Assembly (NCBI RefSeq): GCF_000406105.1 | Contig: NZ_CM001974.1 | Coordinates: 1,465,001-1,529,000 of the forward strand | Direction of reading: 5' to 3' | Source of the DNA: Dickeya chrysanthemi NCPPB 402 | Lineage (GTDB): Bacteria; Pseudomonadota; Gammaproteobacteria; Enterobacterales; Enterobacteriaceae | DNA: 64,000 nt | In this document: piece after piece, positions 17,225 through 27,136 of the stretch | Layout: every line of letters begins with the position of its first letter | Position numbering within the stretch: the stretch's first letter is position 1 | Made by a program: the position numbers and the translations under genes | The notes under the pieces: generated by a model | Seen by the model: the letters and a program-made list of their open reading frames with translations, nothing else | Told to the model about the DNA's origin: nothing | Database searches by the model: none

Positions 17225-18523
17225 ATGAGTGATTCCACAACCGATAACAAAACTGATAACCCAATACCCATGTTGTCCCGTCGCCGGTTTCTGATGGGGA
17301 GCGCCGCGCTGGGCGGTGCCATGCTGCTGCCGGGAATGCCTGGGATAATGAACAGTGCCTGGGCCGCCGGTTCAGATGCTCCGGAACAAAAAGAGGTGCG
17401 CGTCGGTTTTATTCCGCTGACGGATTGCGCTTCGGTGGTGATGGCGTCGGTCAAAGGGTTTGATAAGAAATACGGCATCACCCTTGTGCCGAGTAAGGAA
17501 GCGAGCTGGGCGGCGGTGCGCGACAAGCTGGTGTCGGGTGAACTGGACGCCGCCCACGTGCTCTATGGGTTGTTGTACGGCTTGCAGGCCGGTACGTCGG
17601 GGCCGCAGCACAACATGGCGGCGTTGATGACCCTCAACAACAACGGCCAGGCGATCACCCTGTCCAACACGCTGCGCGAAGCGGGCGTGACGGATGCCGC
17701 CAGCCTGAAAAAGTTTATATCAGCCAGTCCGGCCGGGACGTACACCTTCGCCCAGACGTTCCCCACCGGCACCCACGCCATGTGGCTCTACTACTGGCTG
17801 GGCGCCGCCGGCATCAACCCGTTTGACGACGTGCGCACCGTGGTGGTGCCGCCGCCGCAAATGGTGGTGAACATGAAGATCGGCAACATGAGCGGTTTCT
17901 GCGTCGGCGAGCCCTGGAACCAACGCGCGATTACCGATGGCCTTGGCTTTACCGCCGCCACGTCGCAGGAGATCTGGCCGGATCATCCGGAGAAAGTCCT
18001 CGGCACCAGCGCCGCCTGGGTAAACGCTAACCCTAACACCGCACGGGCATTGACGGCGGCAGTGCTGGAAGCTTCGCGCTGGATAGACAGCTCGGACGAT
18101 AACCGGCGCGAAACCGCGCGCGTCATCGCCGGGCGGGCCTACGTCAATACCCAGGAGGAGACGATTGTCGGGCGCATGTTGGGGCAATACGACAACGGCG
18201 CCGGTAAACGCTGGCAGGATGCGCACGCCATGCGCTTCTACCACGACGGCGAAGTGAACTTCCCGTATTTGTCCGACGGGATGTGGTTTCTCACCCAGCA
18301 CAAACGTTGGGGCCTGCTGACGCAGGAGCCGGATTATCAGGCGGTAGCCCGTCAGGTCAACCGCATTGATATCTACAAACAGGCGGCCGGCGCGGTCGGT
18401 AACGTGCCGTTGCCGTCCGGCGAGATGCGCAGCAGCGTATTGATTGACGGTAAGCGGTGGGACGGCAGCGATCCGGCCGGTTATGCCAACAGCTTCAGCG
18501 TGAATGTCAGCGTGAAAAAGTAA
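17225..18523 (+). CDS. nasF: Nitrate ABC transporter substrate-binding protein
   Basis: 432 aa periplasmic nitrate/nitrite binding protein of the NrtA/NasF family. A Tat-type signal is visible (LSRRRFLMGSAALGGAMLLP, about residues 17-36). The mature part has the family's VRVGFIPLTDCASVVMA start, a TFPTGTHAMWLYYWL segment and the NMSGFCVGEPWNQRAI ligand-pocket region. The frame opens at 17165, but that ATG lies inside the attenuator stem; the ATG at 17225 with GAGG about 9 bases upstream is the sensible start. First gene of nasFED(CB)A-cobA, expressed from the sigma-54 promoter and subject to NasR attenuation. Confidence 0.95.
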   Translation: MSDSTTDNKTDNPIPMLSRRRFLMGSAALGGAMLLPGMPGIMNSAWAAGSDAPEQKEVRVGFIPLTDCASVVMASVKGFDKKYGITLVPSKEASWAAVRDKLVSGELDAAHVLYGLLYGLQAGTSGPQHNMAALMTLNNNGQAITLSNTLREAGVTDAASLKKFISASPAGTYTFAQTFPTGTHAMWLYYWLGAAGINPFDDVRTVVVPPPQMVVNMKIGNMSGFCVGEPWNQRAITDGLGFTAATSQEIWPDHPEKVLGTSAAWVNANPNTARALTAAVLEASRWIDSSDDNRRETARVIAGRAYVNTQEETIVGRMLGQYDNGAGKRWQDAHAMRFYHDGEVNFPYLSDGMWFLTQHKRWGLLTQEPDYQAVARQVNRIDIYKQAAGAVGNVPLPSGEMRSSVLIDGKRWDGSDPAGYANSFSVNVSVKK

Positions 18524-18535
18524 CGGAGAGCGACC

Positions 18536-19468
18536 ATGAAAACGCAAGCCCAGATTCTTTCGATCGTCCCTGACGCTGAACCGGAAAAAACAAGCGCCGC
18601 CACCGATGCCGTCGTGGTGGCGTTACCCGAAGCGGCAACCATACCGCCGGCAGATGAACCGGCGGTAACAGCGCCGCGCCCTGTCTGGCGGCAGCGCCTG
18701 AGCAACGGGCTGTCCCGGTTGCTGCCGGGAGGACTCGGTATGTTGTTGCTGTTGGCGGTCTGGCAAATCGCGGCATTGAGCAGCAAAGGTTTCCCGACGC
18801 CGTGGCAGACCTGGCTGGCAGCACAAAGCATTTTTGCCGAGCCCTTTTACGTGGCCGGGCCTAACGATCAGGGTATCGGCTGGAACGTGCTGGCGTCGCT
18901 GGAGCGTGTCGGTATTGGTTTCGGGCTGGCGGCGCTGGTGGGCATTCCCGCCGGTTTCCTGATTGGCCGTTTCCGGTTTATGGCGGCGATGTTCAACCCG
19001 ATTATTTCGCTGTTGCGTCCGGTCAGCCCATTGGCGTGGCTGCCCATCGGCCTGCTGCTGTTTCAGCGTGCCGAACCGGCATCCAGTTGGACCATTTTCA
19101 TCTGCTCGATCTGGCCGATGATCCTCAACACCGCCGAAGGAGTGCGCCAGATCCCGCAGGATTACCTGAATGTAGCGCGGGTATTGAAGCTGTCCGAATT
19201 CACCATCATGCGCAAAATCCTGCTGCCGGCGGTATTGCCGAGCGTGCTGACCGGGGTGCGGTTGTCGATCGGTATCGCCTGGCTGGTGATCGTGGCGGCG
19301 GAAATGCTGACCGGCGGCATCGGCATCGGTTTTTGGATCTGGAACGAGTGGAACAACCTCAATGTGCCCAACATCATCATCGCGATTCTGGTGATTGGCG
19401 TGGTCGGGCTGTTACTTGAGCAAGGGCTGATGTTGCTGGCCAAACGCTTCAGCTATGAAACCCGTTAA
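18536..19468 (+). CDS. nasE: Nitrate ABC transporter permease
   Basis: 310 aa inner membrane permease of the NrtB type. A long hydrophilic, Pro/Ala-rich N-terminal stretch (about 1-55) precedes the first helix (LGMLLLLAVWQIAAL). The EAA-type coupling loop that contacts the ATPase reads EGVRQIPQDYLNVARVLKLSEF..RKILLPAVLPSVLTG (about 201-240). Several further helices follow. GGAGAG ribosome site; 12 bp after nasF. Works as a dimer with NasD and NasF to import nitrate or nitrite. Confidence 0.93.
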   Translation: MKTQAQILSIVPDAEPEKTSAATDAVVVALPEAATIPPADEPAVTAPRPVWRQRLSNGLSRLLPGGLGMLLLLAVWQIAALSSKGFPTPWQTWLAAQSIFAEPFYVAGPNDQGIGWNVLASLERVGIGFGLAALVGIPAGFLIGRFRFMAAMFNPIISLLRPVSPLAWLPIGLLLFQRAEPASSWTIFICSIWPMILNTAEGVRQIPQDYLNVARVLKLSEFTIMRKILLPAVLPSVLTGVRLSIGIAWLVIVAAEMLTGGIGIGFWIWNEWNNLNVPNIIIAILVIGVVGLLLEQGLMLLAKRFSYETR

Positions 19469-19478
19469 GGAGAAAACG

Positions 19479-20273
19479 ATGCGTAATCAACCGATTATCC
19501 GTATTCAGCAGGTGAGCCAGCGTTTCTCCACCGCCAGCGGCTCGTTCGTGGCGCTCGATAACGTGAGTTTCGATATTCATGCCGGGGAAACCCTGAGTCT
19601 GATTGGGCACTCCGGCTGCGGCAAATCGACGCTGCTCAACCTGATTGCCGGGTTAACGCTGCCGACCCGCGGCGGTCTGCTGTGCGACAACCGTGAAATC
19701 GACGGTCCGGGGCCGGAGCGGGCGGTGGTATTCCAGAACCATTCGCTGCTGCCGTGGCTCACCACCTACGACAACGTGGCGCTGGCGGTGAAACAGGTGT
19801 TTCGCGGTCAGATGGGCAAGGCCGAAATGCACGAATGGATTGTCCATAACCTCGAACTGGTGCACATGGGGCACGCGCTGAACAAGCGCCCGCACGAGAT
19901 TTCCGGCGGCATGAAGCAGCGGGTGGGCATCGCTCGCGCGCTGTCGATGAAACCCAAGGTGCTGCTGATGGACGAACCGTTCGGTGCGCTGGACGCGCTG
20001 ACCCGCGCCCATTTGCAGGATGCCGTCATGGATATTCAGCAGCGACTGAATACCACCATCGTGCTGATTACCCACGACGTGGATGAAGCGGTGCTGCTTT
20101 CCGACCGAGTGCTGATGATGACCAACGGCCCGGCCGCCACCGTGGGAGAAATCATGACGGTGGCGCTGGAACGACCGCGTTCCCGCGTGGCGCTGGCGGA
20201 TGACCCGCGTTATCACCAGTACCGCCAGCAGGTGCTGCATTTCCTCTACGAGAAACAGCCGCACGCGGCTTGA
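19479..20273 (+). CDS. nasD: Nitrate ABC transporter ATP-binding protein
   Basis: 264 aa ABC ATPase. Walker A GHSGCGKST (about 46-54), Q-loop VVFQNHSLLPW (about 89-99), signature SGGMKQRVGIARAL (about 145-158), Walker B VLLMDEPFGALD (about 164-175) and switch His in LITHDVDEA. This is the NrtD/SsuB/TauB subclass. The start at 19479 has AAGGAG 7 bases upstream; the frame is open from 19455 but that overlaps nasE. It energises nitrate import with NasE. Confidence 0.95.
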   Translation: MRNQPIIRIQQVSQRFSTASGSFVALDNVSFDIHAGETLSLIGHSGCGKSTLLNLIAGLTLPTRGGLLCDNREIDGPGPERAVVFQNHSLLPWLTTYDNVALAVKQVFRGQMGKAEMHEWIVHNLELVHMGHALNKRPHEISGGMKQRVGIARALSMKPKVLLMDEPFGALDALTRAHLQDAVMDIQQRLNTTIVLITHDVDEAVLLSDRVLMMTNGPAATVGEIMTVALERPRSRVALADDPRYHQYRQQVLHFLYEKQPHAA

Positions 20274-20285
20274 CGGGAGGAAACG

Positions 20286-23200
20286 ATGATCGCGCATCTG
20301 GTTGTCATCGGTAACGGCCTGTCCAGCGCCCGGCTGGTAAAGAAACTGGGGCAGCTTGCCGCGCAACGCTACCGCATCACCCTCATCGATAGCGAGCCGC
20401 GCGCCAGCTATAACCGCGTGCTGCTCTCCTCGGTGCTGGGGGGCGAAAAAAAATTTGAAGAGACGCAATTGGAGTCCGCGCCCGAGGCGATGGACGTGAC
20501 GGTACTGACCGGCGAGTCGGTAGCGCGTATCGACAGGGCGACACGGGAGGTCATCACCGATCGCCGCCGTCTGGCGTATGACCAGCTGGTGCTGGCGACC
20601 GGTTCACGTCCGTTGATGCCGCCGTTGCCGGGCATCAACCTGCCGGGCGTGACCGGCTTTCGCACTATGGATGACGTCGAGCGGATGTGGGCGGCGGTAA
20701 GGCAGGGCAAGCCGGTGGTGGTGGTAGGCGGCGGATTGCTGGGTATTGAGGCTGCCGCCGCGTTGCGCTTACAAGGCGCCACGGTGACGTTGCTGCACCG
20801 CCACCCCCGGCTGATGGAGCGCCAACTTGACGATGTCGCCAGCGACCTGCTGTGCGCCCGTCTGCACGAACGCGGCATTCGTTGCCTGACCGGTGTACAG
20901 ATCCAGTCGTTTATCGGTAATGAAAGGCGCGGGAGCGGCCAGGTCGAAGCGGTGGCGCTGGCGGACGGTACACGTCTTCCCGCCGGTCTGGTGGTGGTGG
21001 CGACCGGTGTACAGCCGGTATGTGAGCTGGCTCGCGACAGCGGCCTGCCGTGCGGGCGCGGCATTGTGGTGGACGGCCAGTTACGTACCACCGATGAATA
21101 CATCAGCGCGTTCGGCGAATGCGCGGAGGTGAACGGGGAGACGGTAGGGTTGGTAGCGCCCTGTCTGGCGCAGGCGGATGTACTGGCTGCCAGACTGGCA
21201 GGGCAGCCGGTAGCGGATTACACGCCGACGGCACTGGCCACCCGGCTGAAAGTCACCGGGATTGACGTGGTGAGCGCAGGCGAACTGCACCCGCAGCCGG
21301 GTGATCGGCTCCACACCTTGTCGGACCCGCTCGGCGGTCATTACCGCCGTCTGATATTCCGCGACGATCGGTTATGCGGTGCGCTGTTGTTCGGTCATGT
21401 CAGCGACAGTCCGCAACTGCTGGCGGCCATGGAGGCCAGGCTGCCATCGGCGCCGTCGTCGCTTTTGTTTGGTCTTTCTTTTCCTGAAGTAGACAGTCGG
21501 CCTGAAGCCGTAAGGATTTCTGTCATGAGTAAACCCGTATTGGTGGTAGTGGGGCACGGCATGGTCGGTCACCACTTTCTGGAGCAACTGGTGGAGCGCA
21601 ACCTGCACCAACAGTATCACGTGGTGGTGTTTGGTGAGGAGCGCCACCCGGCCTATGACCGGGTACATTTGTCCGAGTATTTTGCCGGTCGCAGCGCCGA
21701 ATCGCTGTCGATGGTCAGTGAAGGTTTTTTCGAGCAGAGCGGTATTGAGCTGCGTACCGGCTGTCAGGTGATGGCTGTCGATCGTCAGCGCCGCTGCGTG
21801 CGCGACGCGAACGGTCAGGAAATGCCTTACGATCGCCTGGTGCTGGCAACCGGCTCCTATGCGTTTGTACCGCCGATCAAAGGCAATGATCGCCCCGGCT
21901 GTCTGGTCTATCGCACGTTGGACGATCTGGATGCGATTGCCGACTACGCGCGCGAATCGCGCAGCGGCGTGGTGGTCGGCGGCGGTCTGCTGGGGCTGGA
22001 AGCGGCCAATGCGCTGCGCCAACTGGGGCTGGAGACCCATGTGGTAGAGTTCGCGCCCCGGTTGATGGCGGTGCAACTGGATGATGGCGGCGCACAGTTG
22101 CTGCGGCGCAAAATTGAAGCGTTGGGCCTGCATGTGCACACCAGCAAAGAAACGCTCGCCATTACGGCAGGTGAGCAGGCGCGTCACCGCATGAACTTTG
22201 CCGATGGCTCGTCGCTGGAAACCGATCTGATACTGTTTTCCGCCGGTATTCGCCCACGCGTTCGGCTGGCGAGTGAGGCCGGGCTGGAGATAGGCACGCG
22301 CGGCGGCATCGTGATTGACGATCATTGCCAGACCTCGGATGACGCTATCTTCGCCATCGGCGAGTGTGCGGTATGGCAAGGGCAGATCTTCGGGTTGGTG
22401 GCGCCGGGCTACCAGATGGCGCGCACCGTCGCCGCCCAACTGGCCCGGTCGGCGCAGCAGGAACAGCAGGAGCAGTCTTTTACCGGTGCTGACATGAGCA
22501 CCAAACTCAAGCTGTTAGGGGTGGATGTGGCCTCGATCGGCGATGCGCACGGCAAGACCGAAGGCAGCCAGAGTTATCAGTGGAACGACGAGCCGAACCA
22601 GGTTTACAAAAAAATCATCGTCTCGGCGGACGGCAAACGGCTGCTGGGCGCGGTGCTGGTGGGCGACAGCAGCGATTACAGCACGCTGTTGCAGATGAAA
22701 CTCAACGACATGACGTTACCCGCGCACCCGGAAAGCCTGATTCTGCCAGCGCTGGACGGTGCCGCCCCGAAAGGGTTGGGTGTGGCGGCGCTGCCGGACA
22801 GCGCACAGATTTGCTCCTGCCACAACGTCAGTAAAGCGGATATTTTTGCGGCGGTAGACAACGGTTGCACCGATCTGGAGTCGCTGAAAGCCTGTACCAA
22901 GGCCGGCACCGGCTGCGGCGGCTGTGTACCGCTGCTCAAGCAGGTGATGGAATACCGGTTGCAGCAGTCGGGCATCGAGGTGAAAAAAGATATCTGCGAA
23001 CATTTCGCTTATTCGCGTCAGGAGTTGTACCACCTGATCCGCGTTAACCGCATTCACAGTTTCGGCGAGTTGATCGCCCGTCATGGTCATGGATTAGGGT
23101 GTGAAATTTGTAAGCCGTTGGTCGGCTCGATGCTGGCATCCTGCTGGAACGACTATGTACTGAAACCTGAACACGTGCCGTTGCAGGATACCAATGACCG

Positions 23201-24464
23201 TTTTCTGGCCAACATCCAAAAGGACGGTACCTACTCGGTAGTGCCGCGTATCCCCGGTGGTGAGATAACCCCGCAAGGCTTGATTGCGATTGGGCAGGTG
23301 GCGGAACGCTATCACCTGTACACCAAAATCACCGGCGGCCAGCGGGTCGACTTGTTCGGTGCGCGACTGGAGCAATTGCCGGCTATCTGGCAGGAACTGA
23401 TCGACGCCGGCTTTGAAACCGGTCATGCCTACGGCAAGTCGCTGCGTACCGTGAAATCCTGCGTCGGTTCCACCTGGTGCCGTTATGGCGTGCAGGATTC
23501 CACCGGGCTGGCGATTGCGCTGGAGCACCGTTACAAAGGGCTGCGCTCGCCGCACAAGCTCAAGATGGCGGTTTCCGGCTGTACTCGTGAATGCGCCGAA
23601 GCGCAGGGTAAAGACATCGGCGTGATCGCCACCGACAAGGGCTGGAACCTGTATGTGTGCGGCAATGGCGGTATGAAACCGCGTCATGCCGACCTGTTCG
23701 CCAGTGATCTGGATACCGAGACGCTGTTCCGGTTTATCGACCGCCTGCTGATGTTTTACATCCGTACCGCGGACCGGCTCCAGCGCACCAGCGTCTGGCT
23801 GGATAATCTGGAAGGCGGCGTCGACTACCTGCGTCAGGTGGTGATCGACGACAGTCTGGGGGTTGCCGATGAGCTGGAAAGCGAGATGCGCCATGTTATC
23901 GACAGCTACCAGTGCGAGTGGCAGACCACGCTGGCGCATGACGAAAACCGCGCATTGTTCCGCGCCTTCCTTAACAGCGATACCCCGGATGAAGCGGTGG
24001 TGATGGTGCCGGAACGCGGTCAGATTCGCCCGGCGCGCCCGGAAGAGAAAAAGCCGACCACCGCATCCGATGCGTCTGGCACCGATGGCTGGCAGTGCGT
24101 CGGTTTCCTCAGCGATATTCCGGCGAATGCGGGGATGGCGGCGCGCGTCGGGCATCAACAGGTGGCGTTGTTCCATCTCCCGGCCGCGCAACCGGGGCAG
24201 GCGGCGCGCGTATTCGCGCTCGACAATCTGGAGCCGGGCAGTGGCGCCAACGTGCTGTCGCGCGGCATTGTCGGCGACGTGGCGGGCGAGCCGGTGGTGA
24301 TTTCGCCGTTGTACAAAAAACGTCTGCGCCTGCGTGACGGCGTCAGCCCGGATGACAGCCAACTGCGGGTACGTGCCTGGCCGGTGCGCATCGTGCAGGA
24401 TCGGATCTGGGTGGCCGCTGAGCCGATAAGCGTGGTCGCGGCCGACATGGCGGAGGTGTTATGA
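20286..24464 (+). CDS. nasB: Fused NasC-NasB: nitrate reductase electron-transfer unit joined to assimilatory nitrite reductase
   Basis: 1392 aa. Residues 1 to about 400 match NasC, an FAD/NAD(P)H oxidoreductase feeding electrons to NasA (VVIGNGLSSARLVKKL, VVVGGGLLGIEAAAAL, a late FGECAE). At residue 414 (ATG 21525) a complete NasB/NirB begins (KPVLVVVGHGMVGHHFLEQL), with a second FAD/NAD domain, a BFD-like [2Fe-2S] domain (CSC at 843-845, C870 onward CTKAGTGCGGC), siroheme/[4Fe-4S] ligands C1059, C1065, C1099 and C1103, and a NirD-like Rieske-fold tail (about 1255-1385). In Klebsiella these are two genes. AAGGA lies 8 bases before the internal ATG, so separate NasB could also be made. The 3' end overlaps nasA (ATGA). 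It reduces nitrite to ammonium in the cytoplasm. Confidence 0.9.
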   Translation: MIAHLVVIGNGLSSARLVKKLGQLAAQRYRITLIDSEPRASYNRVLLSSVLGGEKKFEETQLESAPEAMDVTVLTGESVARIDRATREVITDRRRLAYDQLVLATGSRPLMPPLPGINLPGVTGFRTMDDVERMWAAVRQGKPVVVVGGGLLGIEAAAALRLQGATVTLLHRHPRLMERQLDDVASDLLCARLHERGIRCLTGVQIQSFIGNERRGSGQVEAVALADGTRLPAGLVVVATGVQPVCELARDSGLPCGRGIVVDGQLRTTDEYISAFGECAEVNGETVGLVAPCLAQADVLAARLAGQPVADYTPTALATRLKVTGIDVVSAGELHPQPGDRLHTLSDPLGGHYRRLIFRDDRLCGALLFGHVSDSPQLLAAMEARLPSAPSSLLFGLSFPEVDSRPEAVRISVMSKPVLVVVGHGMVGHHFLEQLVERNLHQQYHVVVFGEERHPAYDRVHLSEYFAGRSAESLSMVSEGFFEQSGIELRTGCQVMAVDRQRRCVRDANGQEMPYDRLVLATGSYAFVPPIKGNDRPGCLVYRTLDDLDAIADYARESRSGVVVGGGLLGLEAANALRQLGLETHVVEFAPRLMAVQLDDGGAQLLRRKIEALGLHVHTSKETLAITAGEQARHRMNFADGSSLETDLILFSAGIRPRVRLASEAGLEIGTRGGIVIDDHCQTSDDAIFAIGECAVWQGQIFGLVAPGYQMARTVAAQLARSAQQEQQEQSFTGADMSTKLKLLGVDVASIGDAHGKTEGSQSYQWNDEPNQVYKKIIVSADGKRLLGAVLVGDSSDYSTLLQMKLNDMTLPAHPESLILPALDGAAPKGLGVAALPDSAQICSCHNVSKADIFAAVDNGCTDLESLKACTKAGTGCGGCVPLLKQVMEYRLQQSGIEVKKDICEHFAYSRQELYHLIRVNRIHSFGELIARHGHGLGCEICKPLVGSMLASCWNDYVLKPEHVPLQDTNDRFLANIQKDGTYSVVPRIPGGEITPQGLIAIGQVAERYHLYTKITGGQRVDLFGARLEQLPAIWQELIDAGFETGHAYGKSLRTVKSCVGSTWCRYGVQDSTGLAIALEHRYKGLRSPHKLKMAVSGCTRECAEAQGKDIGVIATDKGWNLYVCGNGGMKPRHADLFASDLDTETLFRFIDRLLMFYIRTADRLQRTSVWLDNLEGGVDYLRQVVIDDSLGVADELESEMRHVIDSYQCEWQTTLAHDENRALFRAFLNSDTPDEAVVMVPERGQIRPARPEEKKPTTASDASGTDGWQCVGFLSDIPANAGMAARVGHQQVALFHLPAAQPGQAARVFALDNLEPGSGANVLSRGIVGDVAGEPVVISPLYKKRLRLRDGVSPDDSQLRVRAWPVRIVQDRIWVAAEPISVVAADMAEVL

Positions 24465-27109
24465 GCGGCTGCCGCACCACCTGTCCTTACTGCGGCGTGG
24501 GTTGCGGAGTGATTGCCACTGCGCAACCGGACGGGAGGGTGACCATTGAAGGCGACAGCCGGCACCCGGCCAATCAAGGGCGGTTGTGCGTCAAAGGTTC
24601 GGCGCTCGGCGACACGCTGAGCCTGCAAGGGCGGCTGTTGTGGCCGCTGGTTGACGGGCATCGTGTCGGTTGGGAGCAGGCGCTGGACCGGGTCGCGCAG
24701 TCGCTCGGCGATATCATTGCGCAGCACGGCCCGCAGGCGGTGGCGTTTTACGGTTCAGGGCAGTTGCTGACTGAAGACTACTACGTCGCCAACAAGCTGA
24801 TGAAAGGATTCATCGGCAGCGCCAACATGGACACCAATTCCCGGTTGTGCATGGCTTCGGCGGTTATCGGCTACAAACGGGCGCTGGGCGCCGATGCGGT
24901 GCCGTGTAACTACGAGGATATCGAGCAGGCGGATCTGGTGGTGCTGGTCGGCTCCAACACCGCCTGGGCACACCCGGTGGCGTATCAACGGCTGATGCAG
25001 GCCAAACAGCAGCGCCCGCACATGCGGGTGGTGGTGGTGGACCCACGCTGGACCGCCACCTGCGATGCGGCGGACTTACATCTGCCGCTGGCGCCCGGCA
25101 GTGATGCCGGGTTGTTCAACGGATTGCTGCGCTGGCTGGCGCAGCAGAACGTGCCGCCGCCCGACGCGCTTAGCGGGGTGGAGGCGGCGCTGGCGGCCGC
25201 CGATGAGTGGACGCCAGAGCGGGTAGCTGAATTCTGCCGGTTACGGCACGAGGACGTGGCCTGCTTCTACCAGTGGTTCAGCGAGACCGACAAGGTGGTG
25301 ACGCTCTATTCGCAGGGCATTAACCAGTCTGCGTCCGGCAGCGACAAATGCAACGCGATTATCAACGCGCATCTGTTCAGCGGCCGTATCGGCCGGGCCG
25401 GATGCGGTCCGTTTTCGATTACCGGTCAGCCGAATGCGATGGGTGGCCGTGAAGTGGGCGGGCTGGCGAATCAACTGGCGGCGCACATGGGGTTTAGCCC
25501 GCAAGAGGTGGCGCGGGTCGGCCGTTTCTGGGGCAGTGACCGGGTTGCGTCGGCACCGGGGCTGATGGCGGTGGATCTATTCCGTGCCATCGAAGCCGGG
25601 CAGGTGAAGGCGGTGTGGGTAATGGGCACCAACCCGGTGGTGTCTATGCCGGAAGCAGACCGGGTGCGGCAGGCGCTGTTGCGTTGCCCGTTGGTGATCG
25701 TCTCCGACGTAATGCGCCACACCGACACCACGGAATGTGCCGACATCCTATTGCCGGCGCTGGCGTGGGGGGAAAAAGACGGCACGGTGACCAATTCTGA
25801 ACGGCGTATTTCCCGCCAGCGTGCATTCCTGCCCGCGCCGGGCGAAGCGAAGGCAGACTGGTGGATTGTGTCGCAGGTCGCAACACGTATGGGGTTCGGC
25901 GACGCATTTGATTACCGCCATCCGGCGCAGATCTTTCGTGAACACGCCGCCTTGTCCGGGTTTGAGAATCAGGGCCAGCGCGCTTTCGACATCAGCGCGC
26001 TGGCGATGCTCAGCGATGAGCAATGGCAACAACTTGCCCCGGTGCAGTGGCCGGTGACCACGCATGCCGATGGCGGTACCGCACGGTTGTATACCGACGG
26101 TCGCTGCTGGCATCCGGACGGTAAGGCGCGGCTGCTGGCAATCACCCCGCAATTGCCGGTCAATCCACCGTCGCCGGCGTATCCACTGGTGCTCAATACC
26201 GGCCGGGTGCGTGACCAGTGGCACACCATGACCCGCACCGGCAAGGCCGCACGCCTGATGCGGCATCTGCCGGAACCTTACTGCGACCTGCATCCGCAGG
26301 ATGCACTAAACGCCGGCGTGCATGATGGCGAGCTGGTGCGCATCAGCGCCGGTTCGGGCTGGATGCTGGCGCGGGCGCAGGTCCAACGCGGTCAGCAACT
26401 CGGCAGCATTTTTGTTCCTATGCACTGGAACCGGCAGTTCAGCACACAGGCGCGTGTCGACAGCCTGGTCGCGGCGGTGACCGATCCCTATTCCGGGCAG
26501 CCGGAAAGCAAACAGTCGCGGGTACGCATTCAGCGCTGGCCCGCCGTCTGGTTCGGCGAGCTGTTTGTCCGCGGCGACGCGGCAACGCCGGACTGCGGCT
26601 ACTGGAGCCGGATTACCGCCGACGGGGTGTCGCATTACGTGATTGCCGGCGAACGCACGCCGGAACACTGGCTCGACTGGCTGACCCGGCAATATGACCT
26701 GAGCGACGTTGAATTTCAGCAGGCGCAGGGGGATGACCGGTTGTTTCATGCGGTTGGCTGGCAGGGCGAGCAGGTCGCCGTGGCGCTTTATGTGGGGGCG
26801 CATCGTCCGCAACTGGCGCGTGAGGCGGTGCTGGCGGCGTTTGCCTCGCCGCCGCAACATACGCCGGACAGACTGGCATTGCTGGCAGGTTGTGCGCCGC
26901 AGGGGGAAATACCGCAGGGTGCGACCATTTGCAGCTGTTTCGCGGTTGGTGAGCAGCGCATTGTCGATGCCATCCGTCAGGGCTGTCACAGCGTGGCGCA
27001 ACTGGGGGAACACCTGCAATGCGGGACCAATTGCGGGTCCTGCATACCGGAACTGAAGGCGTTGCTGCAACAGTATGCGACGCCGGATACATTGCGTCGG
27101 GCGGGCTGA
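24461..27109 (+). CDS. nasA: Assimilatory nitrate reductase catalytic subunit
   Basis: 882 aa cytoplasmic molybdoenzyme reducing nitrate to nitrite. N-terminal [4Fe-4S] ligands C8, C11, C15 and C43; bis-MGD domain with the Mo-ligand Cys about 130 (NSRLCMASAV); MGD-binding segments VMGTNPVVSMPEADRV and NTGRVRDQWHTMTRTGKAARL; C-terminal BFD-like [2Fe-2S] domain with CSCF...CGTNCGSC (about 826-862), the extra cluster found in Klebsiella NasA. ATGA overlap with nasB indicates translational coupling. Electrons should come from the NasC part of the fused protein. Confidence 0.96.
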   Translation: MSGCRTTCPYCGVGCGVIATAQPDGRVTIEGDSRHPANQGRLCVKGSALGDTLSLQGRLLWPLVDGHRVGWEQALDRVAQSLGDIIAQHGPQAVAFYGSGQLLTEDYYVANKLMKGFIGSANMDTNSRLCMASAVIGYKRALGADAVPCNYEDIEQADLVVLVGSNTAWAHPVAYQRLMQAKQQRPHMRVVVVDPRWTATCDAADLHLPLAPGSDAGLFNGLLRWLAQQNVPPPDALSGVEAALAAADEWTPERVAEFCRLRHEDVACFYQWFSETDKVVTLYSQGINQSASGSDKCNAIINAHLFSGRIGRAGCGPFSITGQPNAMGGREVGGLANQLAAHMGFSPQEVARVGRFWGSDRVASAPGLMAVDLFRAIEAGQVKAVWVMGTNPVVSMPEADRVRQALLRCPLVIVSDVMRHTDTTECADILLPALAWGEKDGTVTNSERRISRQRAFLPAPGEAKADWWIVSQVATRMGFGDAFDYRHPAQIFREHAALSGFENQGQRAFDISALAMLSDEQWQQLAPVQWPVTTHADGGTARLYTDGRCWHPDGKARLLAITPQLPVNPPSPAYPLVLNTGRVRDQWHTMTRTGKAARLMRHLPEPYCDLHPQDALNAGVHDGELVRISAGSGWMLARAQVQRGQQLGSIFVPMHWNRQFSTQARVDSLVAAVTDPYSGQPESKQSRVRIQRWPAVWFGELFVRGDAATPDCGYWSRITADGVSHYVIAGERTPEHWLDWLTRQYDLSDVEFQQAQGDDRLFHAVGWQGEQVAVALYVGAHRPQLAREAVLAAFASPPQHTPDRLALLAGCAPQGEIPQGATICSCFAVGEQRIVDAIRQGCHSVAQLGEHLQCGTNCGSCIPELKALLQQYATPDTLRRAG

Positions 27110-27136
27110 GCCGCGCCCGGATTAAGGAGTGACAAC

